Origin: Acidobacteriota bacterium
GTDB taxonomy: Bacteria > Acidobacteriota > Terriglobia > Terriglobales > Acidobacteriaceae
Reading direction: 5' to 3'
Assembly: GCA_021779695.1 (NCBI GenBank)
Contig: JAJYAE010000017.1
Span: 1 to 27,651, forward strand
DNA: 27,651 bases
The notes below the pieces were generated by a model that saw nothing but the letters and a program-made list of their open reading frames with translations, did not search any database and was not told where the DNA came from. This document shows positions 7,193 to 15,015 of the stretch, one piece after another. Each line of letters opens with the position of its first letter. Position 1 is the stretch's first letter. The translations under genes and the position numbers were made by a program.

Positions 7193-8146
7193 TTAGCCAG
7201 CTGGAATGAGAGCTGGGCGCGCCGGTGCGGGTGCTGGCTGGTTGAGCAGGCGCAGCAGCGTGGGCAGTGCACTCAGGTGAAACTGCTGTTCGCGTGCATC
7301 AAAGCGGACGAGTTGGTGCACCTGGTCAAATGTAATTGCGAAGTTCTGCATGGGGCAGGCGCCGAAGTTCGCCAGCGGAAAAACAGGATTAATCTCGACG
7401 AACGGGTGGATAAAGGTGTAACGACCAGCGTGCACGTCCGCGCCAAGCACACCCGCGGTGATCTGGAAGCGGGTGGCAACCGATTCGCTATTCGCGAAGA
7501 GTTCGGGGTCAACGTCAAAGTGCAAGCGTGCCGCGAGAGCCGCGGGAAGGCTCAGGCCGATGCCGCCGGAGTCGAGTTGGGCGTCCACCTGCACTCCACC
7601 GAGATGGAGTGTGATGATGGGCACCCCATCCTCCACACGCATGGGCAGGACATTGAATCCTCCATCCGGGACAAGCCCGCCTAATGCCAGCGTCATACGT
7701 TGCGCGGGGTAATCAAGGGTAAGCAGGTAGCTGCGGAAAAGAGTGAAGCCAAGTAGCCCCTGGCAGGTCGCGTCTTCCGGCGGAAGCGTGTGCAGGATGG
7801 CACTCACGCCGGTGAACTCCACATCGGCGACACGGAGCGATTGCACAAGGACAATGGGACTTCTTGTAGCGCCCTGGCCGCTTGGGTCTGTGAGGCGGGC
7901 CTCACCGATGGCGGGCAAGCCCAGTTCTCCCGCAAGTTCCGGCGTCACAAGCGCCTGGCCGCCCGTGCCCGTGTCGACGACAAAGCGGAATGGCCCTTTG
8001 CCATTGATCATGACCATGACATAGGCCTTGCCGTGAACGATTTCCAGCGGCACGGAGTGCCCCTGCGCGGCAATGGGCGGGGTGAGGCTGAACAGAAGAG
8101 CGCAGCCTGCGCTGGCGAGAAGCGAAGATCGAATCATGGAAGGCAT
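7193..8146 (-). CDS. Exported retropepsin-like aspartyl protease
   Basis: The 317-aa product starts at the ATG at 8146, which is preceded by a strong GAAAGGAGG and opens a signal peptide (MPSMIRSSLLASAGCALLF..., cleavage near IAAQ/G, about residue 28). Two aspartyl-protease half-motifs follow: FVVDTGTGG with D58 and AQLDSGGIG with D192. The protein therefore holds two pepsin/retropepsin-like lobes in one chain (aspartyl protease 2 type). The second motif has DSG where DTG is commonest, which is tolerated in the family. The protein likely acts in the periplasm. It is divergent from ispE and ends at its own terminator, so it appears monocistronic. The substrate is unknown. Confidence 0.88.
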   Translation of the reverse strand: MPSMIRSSLLASAGCALLFSLTPPIAAQGHSVPLEIVHGKAYVMVMINGKGPFRFVVDTGTGGQALVTPELAGELGLPAIGEARLTDPSGQGATRSPIVLVQSLRVADVEFTGVSAILHTLPPEDATCQGLLGFTLFRSYLLTLDYPAQRMTLALGGLVPDGGFNVLPMRVEDGVPIITLHLGGVQVDAQLDSGGIGLSLPAALAARLHFDVDPELFANSESVATRFQITAGVLGADVHAGRYTFIHPFVEINPVFPLANFGACPMQNFAITFDQVHQLVRFDAREQQFHLSALPTLLRLLNQPAPAPARPALIPAG

Positions 8147-8314
8147 TGCGCCCTCCTTTCGCGCGGTCGGGGATTGCCCGCACGGGGGAAGCATCGAGCT
8201 TCTGCCGTGATTGTACGTCCATCTCGGATCGAAAGTTCCAGTCCTGGGAGACGATTTGTTTCAGGCGACCATCGAGCAGAGGGATGCCGGAGGCCTGGGC
8301 CAGAGGCGCCGCAC

Positions 8315-8320
8315 TACAAT
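8315..8320 (+). promoter_or_regulatory. -10 element immediately upstream of ispE
   Basis: TACAAT matches the -10 consensus at 5 of 6 positions and ends only 8 nt before the ispE ATG (8329). Transcription would begin at or within a few bases of the start codon. I see no good -35 at 17-18 nt. AAAGG between the two could still serve as a very close RBS if another promoter is used. Confidence 0.4.
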
Positions 8321-8328
8321 AAAGGCGT

Positions 8329-9372
8329 ATGTCGACACGCGTACGTTCGCATGCCAAGATCAACCTGGGTCTGGGAATCGGCGCTCCCCGGCCGGATGGT
8401 TTCCATGCGCTGGCCACGGTGTACCAGACGCTGGAAGTGCATGATGTGGTGACGGTTACGGCAACACAGGCCCAACAGACACACATCACTCTCACGAGCA
8501 ACGACGCGCGCGTTCCCACGGACCACCGCAACACTGCCTGGAAGATGATCTCGTTAGCTTTGGACGAGTGCGGCGTCAAGGCCACGGTCACGATCCATAT
8601 TGAAAAGCGGTTGCCCGTGCAGGGCGGACTGGGAGCCGGCTCAGCCAATGCCGTGGCTGCGCTGGTGGGGTTGGAGAACGAGCTGGGAGTCTTGTCTGGG
8701 CAGGCTGATTGGCCATCGCGGCGGCTTGAGCTGGCGGCAGCAGTCGGCTCGGATGTGCCGTTGTTTCTGATGGGTGGGGCCGTGCTCGGGATGGATCGCG
8801 GGCAGGAAGTGGCGCCTCTGCCGGACTTCGAGCCGGTATGGTGCGTGGTGGCGATACCTGCTGTGGGAGTCTCTACTCCGCAGGCCTTTCGGGACTGGGA
8901 TGCGCTGTGCGCCACGGAAGGTTTGACCGGCAAGGCAAGTGACGATAAACTAAAGCAGTTGAGCCGCGCCTACGCCAGCGCCTTTGCGGGATGGATTCCG
9001 CAGGGCGGGCAGAAAGCAGGCTCCTCCGGTGTCGCTTCCGTGGGAGGCGACCTGGCCGGACGCCAAGAGTCCGCGCTTGTCCGCACCGGGATCACGAGCT
9101 GGATTGCGAACGACTTTGAACGGGTTGTCTTCCGCCAGCATCCTTCCCTTGCAGAAATCAAGCGTCTTCTTGCCGCCGCCGGAACACCGGAGGCAGCTTT
9201 GCATGCTTCGCTGTCGGGGTCCGGTTCGGCGCTCTTCGGGTTGTACCTGACCCGTGGAGATGCGGAAGCAGCCCAGAGGCGGCTGGCCGAAGCGGGCACG
9301 GAAAGCCTGCTGACGCGCACCCTGCCAAGGGGACAGTACTGGAGCGAAATGCTTCTTCCGCAAGTTGGTTGA
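8329..9372 (+). CDS. ispE: 4-diphosphocytidyl-2-C-methyl-D-erythritol kinase
   Basis: IspE phosphorylates CDP-methylerythritol in the MEP pathway of isoprenoid synthesis. GHMP-kinase features are clear: the N-terminal AKINLGL (K10), the ATP loop PVQGGLGAGSANA (about 96-108), and the catalytic aspartate in GSDVPLFL (D142). The C-terminal GHMP motif is SLSGSGSALFG. At 347 aa it is longer than most IspE proteins. Much of the excess is a Gly/Ser-rich segment at roughly 215-255 (WIPQGGQKAGSSG region). The gene heads the plus-strand housekeeping run and is divergent from the aspartyl protease gene. Confidence 0.95.
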   Translation: MSTRVRSHAKINLGLGIGAPRPDGFHALATVYQTLEVHDVVTVTATQAQQTHITLTSNDARVPTDHRNTAWKMISLALDECGVKATVTIHIEKRLPVQGGLGAGSANAVAALVGLENELGVLSGQADWPSRRLELAAAVGSDVPLFLMGGAVLGMDRGQEVAPLPDFEPVWCVVAIPAVGVSTPQAFRDWDALCATEGLTGKASDDKLKQLSRAYASAFAGWIPQGGQKAGSSGVASVGGDLAGRQESALVRTGITSWIANDFERVVFRQHPSLAEIKRLLAAAGTPEAALHASLSGSGSALFGLYLTRGDAEAAQRRLAEAGTESLLTRTLPRGQYWSEMLLPQVG

Positions 9373-9418
9373 CAGCGCACGGGAACGCGAGCGAGACTCA
9401 CGTGCGGCTGCAAGAAAG

Positions 9419-9445
9419 GCCTTTCCGGCACAGTGCCGGAAAGGC
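9419..9445 (+). terminator. Hairpin between ispE and tRNA-Gln
   Basis: A 12-bp perfect stem (GCCTTTCCGGCA, 9419-9430, with TGCCGGAAAGGC, 9434-9445) has a 3-nt loop. It starts 46 nt after the ispE stop and ends 7 nt before the tRNA. No U-tract follows, so it may be a processing or attenuation structure, not a true terminator. Confidence 0.45.
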
Positions 9446-9452
9446 AAGAAGT

Positions 9453-9526
9453 TGGGCGATCGTCTAATGGTAGGACAGTGCCCTTTGGAGGCACTTGTCT
9501 AGGTTCGAATCCTAGTCGCCCAGCCA
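9453..9526 (+). tRNA. tRNA-Gln (anticodon TTG)
   Basis: The acceptor stem TGGGCGA/TCGCCCA, the D-loop with AATGGTAGGACA, and the anticodon stem GTGCC/GGCAC around loop CTTTGGA give anticodon TTG. The T arm contains GGTTCGAATCC. G discriminator and encoded CCA end at 9526. The U1 base and a weak U-A first pair are typical for glutamine tRNA. Confidence 0.97.
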
Positions 9527-9590
9527 TTTTTTATACGGGAGCGAATCCCGGAAGGCAGCCAAAGCCAACCAGCTTGGAGGTGCTCTTCAG

Positions 9591-10664
9591 ATGGATGCAG
9601 GAACCGTGGCCGTTACGTTGGAAGACAAACCGCAAATCTCGATCGACGCATCGAAGGAAGCCGCAGCCAAGGCCAAAGATGCCAAGCCAGCCGTGGAGCG
9701 CAAACGCGCGCGCAGCCTGACCGAGGACAAGCGCTTCAAGCTGTTCTCAGGCACGGCAAACCGGGCGCTGGCTGACGAGATTGCGACGCATATCGGCGTG
9801 AAGGTGGGCGAGGCCAAGCTGCAGCGCTTTGCCGACGGAGAGGTGTACTTCCAACTGCTGGAAAACGTGCGCGGCGTCGATGTCTTCGTCGTGCAGCCAA
9901 CCTGCTATCCCGTGGATCAGCACCTCGTGGAGTTGCTGGTGATGATTGACGCGCTGAAGCGGGCTTCGGCGGCGCGAATCACGGTGGTGGTTCCTTATTA
10001 CGGCTATGCGCGCCAGGACCGCAAAGACCGGCCCCGCGTGGCCATCAGCGCCAAGCTGATTGCCGACCTGCTGACAACGGCGGGGGCGAATCGCGCATTG
10101 TTTGTGGACCTGCACGCGGCGCAGATTCAGGGCTTCTTCAATATCCCCGTGGATCATCTGTTTGCGAGCCCGGTGCTGGTGAGCTACTTCCGCGATCTGA
10201 ACCTGCCGAATCTGACGGTGGTTTCTCCCGATGCGGGCGGCGTGGAGCGGGCGCGGTTTTTCGCGCAAAAGATGGGCGCGCCGCTGGCGATTGTGGACAA
10301 GCGGCGAACGGACATCAATGTGGCGGAAGTGATGAATGTGGTGGGCGATGTGAAGGGTCAGACCTGCCTCATCATCGACGACATTATTGATACGGCAGGC
10401 ACGCTGGTGAAGACCGTGGACGCACTCTATGCGAATGGAGCGGCCGCAGTCTATGCGTGCGCCAGTCACGCGGTGCTCTCCGGGCCCGCGATTGATCGCA
10501 TTGCCAGTTCGCGGCTCGAGCAGTTGGTGGTGACCAACACAATTCCGCTGCGCGAAGCGGCGCAGAAGCTGCCGAAGATTAAGGTGCTTTCGATTGCCGG
10601 CCTGCTGGGTGCGGCCATTGAGAGCATTCACATGGAGACCAGCGTGAGCACGCTGTTCAGCTGA
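9591..10664 (+). CDS. prs: Ribose-phosphate pyrophosphokinase (PRPP synthetase)
   Basis: Prs makes PRPP from ribose 5-phosphate and ATP for nucleotide, histidine and tryptophan synthesis. Family motifs are intact: RFADGEVYFQLLENVRG, VVPYYGYARQDRK, DLHAAQIQGFF, VVSPDAGGVERARFFA, and the PRPP-binding loop LIIDDIIDTAGTL. The homologous core begins at about residue 47 (KRFKLFSGTANRALADEIA), so the 357-aa protein carries a lysine/alanine-rich N-terminal extension of about 45 residues beyond the usual length of about 315. The ATG is supported by GGAGG 10-11 nt upstream. The gene follows tRNA-Gln directly. An internal start closer to the core cannot be excluded, but the extension is in a coding-like register. 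Confidence 0.96.
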   Translation: MDAGTVAVTLEDKPQISIDASKEAAAKAKDAKPAVERKRARSLTEDKRFKLFSGTANRALADEIATHIGVKVGEAKLQRFADGEVYFQLLENVRGVDVFVVQPTCYPVDQHLVELLVMIDALKRASAARITVVVPYYGYARQDRKDRPRVAISAKLIADLLTTAGANRALFVDLHAAQIQGFFNIPVDHLFASPVLVSYFRDLNLPNLTVVSPDAGGVERARFFAQKMGAPLAIVDKRRTDINVAEVMNVVGDVKGQTCLIIDDIIDTAGTLVKTVDALYANGAAAVYACASHAVLSGPAIDRIASSRLEQLVVTNTIPLREAAQKLPKIKVLSIAGLLGAAIESIHMETSVSTLFS

Positions 10665-10755
10665 TGGACAACCCCGGCGGGCCTGCATGGACGCCGCGAA
10701 CAAAGGGAGCGGCCTTCGAGTCCGTGCCCGACATTGAGAAACGAGAATAAGCACA

Positions 10756-11442
10756 ATGCCTGAAGTTGTCGTAGCGAAAGCCCGTGAGGGCAAGTTCAAC
10801 AAGAATGCTGCGCGCCGCGTGCGTGCCGCTGGCAAGATTCCCGCCGTGCTGTATGGCGCAGGGTATGAACCGGTCGCCGTTGAGTTGGACCCGAAGCAGA
10901 TCTCCCGAATTCTTTACTCCGAGAGCGGACATAACACGATTTTTGACGTGGAAGTGGCGGGCCATCCCACGGCCAAGGCTATGATCGTCGACTGGCAGTA
11001 TGAGCCGATCAAGGACCAGCTGATCCACATCGACCTGAAGCGGATCGCGCTGGATAAGCCTCTGCGCGTGAGCGTGCGCGTGAAGCTGCTGGGTATCCCG
11101 GTGGGCGTGAAGACCTTTGGCGGCATCCTGGATCAGGTGCTGCGTGAGGTTGAGATTGAATGCCTGCCAGCGGATATCCCGAGTCACATTGACGTGGACA
11201 TCAGCGAACTGGGCCTTCACCAGGTGCTGCGCGTCAATGAGCTACCTCACTCGGGCAAGATCAAGTTCCTGACGGCCGAGGACGCCGCCGTGGCACACGT
11301 TGTTTCGATCCGCGAAGAAGCGGCCCCGACAGCGGAAGGTGAAGCGGCGGCAGGTGCTACACCGGCTGAGCCGGAAGTGGCCAAGAAGGGCAAGGCAGAG
11401 CCTGCGGCGGATGCCGCCAAGAAGCCCGAGGCAAAGAAGTAA
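10756..11442 (+). CDS. rplY: 50S ribosomal protein L25 (general stress protein Ctc type)
   Basis: This 228-aa protein has the two-domain L25/TL5/Ctc layout: an N-terminal 5S rRNA-binding barrel (KNAARRVRAAGKIPAVLYG, then HIDLKRI near residue 92) and a C-terminal Ctc domain (about 98-190). The Ala/Glu/Lys-rich tail from about 190 is low in complexity. It lies 91 nt after prs with no terminator between, and 3 nt before pth, so prs-rplY-pth probably form one transcript. Confidence 0.95.
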   Translation: MPEVVVAKAREGKFNKNAARRVRAAGKIPAVLYGAGYEPVAVELDPKQISRILYSESGHNTIFDVEVAGHPTAKAMIVDWQYEPIKDQLIHIDLKRIALDKPLRVSVRVKLLGIPVGVKTFGGILDQVLREVEIECLPADIPSHIDVDISELGLHQVLRVNELPHSGKIKFLTAEDAAVAHVVSIREEAAPTAEGEAAAGATPAEPEVAKKGKAEPAADAAKKPEAKK

Positions 11443-11445
11443 GCC

Positions 11446-12096
11446 TTGGCCGAGGCAAGTGAGTCTCCCGGCAGCCGCAGCCCCTTCCTGGTGGTGGGGC
11501 TCGGCAATCCGGGTCTCGAGTATCTGTGGACGCCGCATAACGCGGGGTTCATGGCCATCGACCGCATCGCCCAGCAAGAGGGCGTTGTGGTCCAGAACCG
11601 GCGCTGCCGAGCCACCACTGCGACCTGCCGGATTGCGGGGCGTGAGGTGATCCTGGCCAAGCCGGAGACATACATGAATCTGAGCGGCGCATCAGTGGCC
11701 GCACTGATTCGGGAGTTTGAAGCCGACCCGGCGAAAGACCTGCTGGTCATCTATGACGAGCTGGATCTTCCACTGGGGAGCTTCAAGATCAGGGAACGCG
11801 GTTCGCCTGCCGGCCATAACGGAGCCCGCAGCGTAACCGGAGCGCTGGACAGCCAGGAGTGGCTGCGCTTGCGGATTGGGGTTGGCCTCGACCTGCCACC
11901 GGAGGTCAAAGCGGCAGGCGGAGGACGGCTCGGCAAGGATTACTTGCTGACCCCGATGCGCAAGGCGGAATTGGCAGTGCTCGACGAGGTGCTGGACCGG
12001 GTGTCCACGGCCACTCGACGCATCATCTCGGATGGTCCGTCACCTGCGATGAATGAGTTCAACCGCCGAGAGCGAAACGGCACGGCGGAGGAGTAA
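11446..12096 (+). CDS. pth: Peptidyl-tRNA hydrolase
   Basis: Pth frees tRNA from peptidyl-tRNA that drops off ribosomes. Catalytic and binding residues are present in the 216-aa product: N21 (GLGNPG), H31 (TPHNAGF), N78 (TYMNLSG), D104 (YDELDLP) and N125 (SPAGHNGARSV). The start is TTG at 11446, only 3 nt after the rplY stop. It gives a 12-residue N-terminal tail before the conserved FLVVGLGNPG strand. Reinitiation after rplY translation probably drives expression. Confidence 0.95.
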   Translation: MAEASESPGSRSPFLVVGLGNPGLEYLWTPHNAGFMAIDRIAQQEGVVVQNRRCRATTATCRIAGREVILAKPETYMNLSGASVAALIREFEADPAKDLLVIYDELDLPLGSFKIRERGSPAGHNGARSVTGALDSQEWLRLRIGVGLDLPPEVKAAGGGRLGKDYLLTPMRKAELAVLDEVLDRVSTATRRIISDGPSPAMNEFNRRERNGTAEE

Positions 12097-12169
12097 ACAG
12101 CAGGAGCCGGGGGCAGGAAGCGGAACTGCTGATTAGGAATGGCCGCTATGGTTTGTGCCGGCGGCAGAG

Positions 12170-12192
12170 GCTGGGATTCGATGGATCCCGGC
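12170..12192 (+). promoter_or_regulatory. Hairpin just upstream of the rpsF ribosome binding site
   Basis: GCTGGGAT (12170-12177) pairs with ATCCCGGC (12185-12192) with one G-T pair and a 7-nt loop. It ends 4 nt before the AAAAGGA of rpsF (ATG at 12208). A structure here could control initiation. S6:S18 leaders are known upstream of rpsF in many bacteria, but I cannot confirm that motif by eye. Confidence 0.3.
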
Positions 12193-12207
12193 GGAAAAGG
12201 AAACCGG

Positions 12208-12624
12208 ATGTCGCGTTTGTATGAAGTAATGTTTATTGTTCGGCCCGATGTGGTCGATGAGGAAGTGGACAAGCTGATTGCCGGCTTCACCACGTCAGTG
12301 ACGAACGGTGGCGGTGTGGTCAAGTCGGTAGAGAAGATGGGCAAGCGGAAGCTGGCCTACCTGGTGCGGAAGTTCGCCGACGGCAATTACGTCTTGATGA
12401 CCATCGAGGCAGGTGGCCCGGTAGTGCTGGAACTGGAGCGCCGTTTGCGCGTCTCTGAGCCGGTGATCAAGTTCATCACTGTTCGGATGGACGAAGAGGA
12501 GAAGCGGCTGACCAAGCTGAAGAACCTGCGCGCCAGCCGCCGCAAGCTCAGCGCCGAGCCAGCGGCAGCTCCCGCGGCTGCGGCTCCGGCCGAGGCGACG
12601 GAGTCCGTTCCTGCCAGCGTTTAG
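12208..12624 (+). CDS. rpsF: 30S ribosomal protein S6
   Basis: The ATG at 12208 is chosen because it starts the conserved S6 strand MSRLYEVMFIVRP and has AAAAGGA upstream; the frame is open to 12139 but that part is not S6-like. The 138-aa product contains KMGKRKLAYLVRKFADGNYVL and LRVSEPVIKFITVRMD, typical of S6. It ends in an Ala/Pro/Glu tail of about 25 residues. S6 pairs with S18 on the small-subunit platform, and rpsR follows 104 nt downstream without an intervening ssb gene. Confidence 0.95.
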   Translation: MSRLYEVMFIVRPDVVDEEVDKLIAGFTTSVTNGGGVVKSVEKMGKRKLAYLVRKFADGNYVLMTIEAGGPVVLELERRLRVSEPVIKFITVRMDEEEKRLTKLKNLRASRRKLSAEPAAAPAAAAPAEATESVPASV

Positions 12625-12728
12625 GACCGTTGCCGCAATCGGGCTTGCCGCCGGACGGCGAGGCCTCGATGCGGCCCCAATCTGCGCCTCTGCACCGCAT
12701 GCGCGCACTGAAATGAAGAGGGAATACC

Positions 12729-13100
12729 ATGTCTGATGAGATCACTGCAAAGGCGCCCGAAGCGGGCGCAGTAGCACCCCAGGCCGCAGCGAGCGCCGAA
12801 ACCAGCGCCCCGCAGGCTCGTGGGCCCCGTCCCGCAGGCTCTGGCGGACCGCGCTCTGGTGCCGGCCCGGGAGGTCGGGGCAAGTTCTTCCGCCGCAAGA
12901 AAGTCTGCAAGTTCTGCACAGAGAAGATTGACGCAATCCCCTACCGCGATGTGCGTCTGCTGCAAGGATTTGTGGCCGAGCGCGGCAAGATTGTGCCCCG
13001 CCGCCTGACCGGCGTCTGCACTACGCACCAGCGCCGCCTGACCCGGGCTATCAAGCAGGCCCGGAACATCGCCCTGCTGCCCTTCGCCACCCGCCACTAA
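12729..13100 (+). CDS. rpsR: 30S ribosomal protein S18, zinc-binding (C+) form with N-terminal extension
   Basis: The C-terminal half (about 52-123) is S18: [37 protein letters not shown] and [18 protein letters not shown]. Cysteines in VCKFC plus the GVCTTH pair could bind zinc, so this is a C+ version. The first 50 residues are a Gly/Ala/Pro-rich low-complexity tail that makes the protein 123 aa, against about 75-90 usual. GAGGG lies just before the ATG. It sits between rpsF and rplI, the usual cluster order. Confidence 0.94.
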   Translation: MSDEITAKAPEAGAVAPQAAASAETSAPQARGPRPAGSGGPRSGAGPGGRGKFFRRKKVCKFCTEKIDAIPYRDVRLLQGFVAERGKIVPRRLTGVCTTHQRRLTRAIKQARNIALLPFATRH

Positions 13101-13293
13101 GCCGTGACGCGACGTGGCCCGCATTTCAGAGAGTCTGATCCTTTTGTTGTAGGGCCAGGCTTCAGAAATCGGACTATGCTGTCGCGAGACACTGGAAGGG
13201 TAGAAATAACCTGGCGGGGCAACTGATGGCAGCGTTTGGAGTCTAAGAAGATGTACGCCAGCAAGCACCGCCTGTCACATTGGAGAGTTTTCG

Positions 13294-13773
13294 ATGGAAG
13301 TCATTTTGAAGGAAGATGTAGCCAACCTGGGCCATCGTGGAGATGTTGTGAAGGTCGCCGACGGCTACGGACGGAATTTTCTGCTGCCTCGCAAGCTGGC
13401 GCTGCAGGCAACCCAGGCCAACAAGGCTGTGATTGAGCAGATGAAACATGCGGCTGCCCGCCGTTCTGCCGCCGAGAAGGCGCAGGCCGAGCAGCAGGTG
13501 CCAGCTTTTGAAGCACTCACCCTCAGCTTTACCCGCAAGTCGGGCGAGCACGGCCACTTGTTTGGCTCTGTTACCTCGGCGGATATTGCTGGGGAGTTGG
13601 CTGCGAAGGGCTTCGAGCTGGACCGCCGCAAGATTCAGCTCTCAGAACCGCTGAAGAGTGTGGGAGACTACACCGTCGCAGTCAAGCTGCATCGCGAAGT
13701 AACGGCGCACGTCAAAGTTCTGGTGCAGACGGAGGCCGCCGAGGCGGTAGCCGAAGCAGTCGTCGCCGAGTAA
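13294..13773 (+). CDS. rplI: 50S ribosomal protein L9
   Basis: The 159-aa product begins with the L9 signature MEVILKEDVANLGHRGDVVKVADGYGRNFLLP. A long connecting helix (about 45-75) and the C-terminal rRNA-binding domain (GHLFGSVTSADIAGEL) follow. GGAGAG precedes the ATG. A 193-nt gap separates it from rpsR and holds no gene I can support. The C-terminus is Ala/Glu/Val-rich and ends the ribosomal block at a hairpin. Confidence 0.95.
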   Translation: MEVILKEDVANLGHRGDVVKVADGYGRNFLLPRKLALQATQANKAVIEQMKHAAARRSAAEKAQAEQQVPAFEALTLSFTRKSGEHGHLFGSVTSADIAGELAAKGFELDRRKIQLSEPLKSVGDYTVAVKLHREVTAHVKVLVQTEAAEAVAEAVVAE

Positions 13774-13793
13774 CTCCGGCACCTGGCTCCCAC

Positions 13794-13824
13794 ACCGCCT
13801 CCCGGTCTGCGATCGGGAGGCGGT
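13794..13824 (+). terminator. Hairpin terminator after rplI
   Basis: An 11-bp perfect GC-rich stem (ACCGCCTCCCG, 13794-13804, with CGGGAGGCGGT, 13814-13824) has a 9-nt loop and starts 20 nt after the rplI stop. The tract behind it (CGTGTCTTCG) is only weakly U-rich. Confidence 0.6.
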
Positions 13825-13940
13825 CGTGTCTTCGACGACGTTGCGACGGATCCCAACCCTCCTCCACAGCCAGCGGAACCCCGCAACTTCCACCTGCACT
13901 TTTGGTGCGCCTTACGAGGAAGGTGTTACAAAGGGAGTGC

Positions 13941-15011
13941 ATGCCCAAGCGCACAAAAGAAGGGTTAGACCTCCAGCCCGGCCGACCGGTGGGTTTGCGC
14001 ACCCTCGGTGAGTATCTGAATCTTTCTCCAGCGACTATCTCCCTGGTGCTGAATAATGCTCCTGGGGTTCGCTCTATTCCACAAGAGACACGCGATCGCG
14101 TCATCGAGGCTGCGGCCAAGTTTGATTACCGGCCCAGCTTTTATGCGCGATCGCTGCGCAAGCGGCAGACTTATACGGTGGGCGTGCTGGTTCCGGAACT
14201 CAGTGATAACTATGCGACGCAGGTTCTCGCGGGCGTCGAGGAGTTCCTGATCGAAGAGGGCTACTTTTATCTGACGGTGAGTCATCGGCGCAAACCTGAT
14301 CTCATCGAAGAGTACCCGCGGATGCTCATGGACCGGTCCGTCGAAGGCTTCATCCTTATCGACACCATTCTTGACAAAGGCTTTCGACTGCCTACGGTGG
14401 TCGTGGCTGGGCATCGGCACATTGAGGGTGCCACCAATGTGGTTCTCGATCAGCGTCGAGCCGCGGAGTTGGCGTTGCGCCACCTGCACCAGCTCGGGCA
14501 TCGCAAGATCGCGTTCATGCGCGGTGGAAGCCACAGCTCCGATGCCGACGACCGATGGGAGTGCCTGATGGCCGTGGCGCGCGACCTGAAGATCACAGTT
14601 CCACCAGAGCTGATGGTCCCATTGCGACTGCGAATGTCCACGCCGGAACTCGGCTTTGCTCCGACGAATGAGCTACTCGATCGCGGAGCTGACTTCACGG
14701 CACTGGTCTGTTACAACGACATCTCGGCCATTGGCGCGACGCGAGCCCTGTCTAACCGCGGACTGCGCGTGCCGCAGGACGTTTCTGTGGTCGGCTTTGA
14801 TGACATCGAGGGCGCTTCGTTTCATAACCCCAGCCTGACAACCATTCGGCAACCACTGATCGAGATGGGCCAGGTGGCGGCGCGCATTCTGCTGCAGCGA
14901 ATCCGCGGCCAGGCAACCTTTCCGGATGTGGTGCCGATTCATCCCGAGTTGGTGATCCGCGAATCCACAGGTCCCGTCGGTCTCAATCGGTCCCGCCCCA
15001 AACGGTCCTGA
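13941..15011 (+). CDS. LacI/GalR-family transcriptional regulator
   Basis: This 356-aa regulator has an N-terminal helix-turn-helix (LGEYLNLSPATISLVLNNAP, about 21-40). The hinge-type segment IPQETRDRVIEAAAKFDYRP follows, then a periplasmic-binding-protein-like sugar sensor domain (VGVLVPELSDNYATQVLAGVEEFL to the end, with VVGFDDIEGASFHNPSLTTIRQP). The ATG at 13941 has AAGGGAG upstream; a GTG frame reaches 13902 but adds non-conserved residues. It is followed after 4 nt by an MFS transporter, so it likely senses that transporter's substrate or a derived sugar phosphate and represses its own operon. The target sites and ligand are unknown. Confidence 0.93.
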   Translation: MPKRTKEGLDLQPGRPVGLRTLGEYLNLSPATISLVLNNAPGVRSIPQETRDRVIEAAAKFDYRPSFYARSLRKRQTYTVGVLVPELSDNYATQVLAGVEEFLIEEGYFYLTVSHRRKPDLIEEYPRMLMDRSVEGFILIDTILDKGFRLPTVVVAGHRHIEGATNVVLDQRRAAELALRHLHQLGHRKIAFMRGGSHSSDADDRWECLMAVARDLKITVPPELMVPLRLRMSTPELGFAPTNELLDRGADFTALVCYNDISAIGATRALSNRGLRVPQDVSVVGFDDIEGASFHNPSLTTIRQPLIEMGQVAARILLQRIRGQATFPDVVPIHPELVIRESTGPVGLNRSRPKRS

Positions 15012-15015
15012 GGCT

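Noticed and set aside
9747..10835. 362-aa minus-strand frame over prs
   Set aside because: Antisense to a fully motif-supported prs; His/Arg-rich translation typical of a mirror frame.
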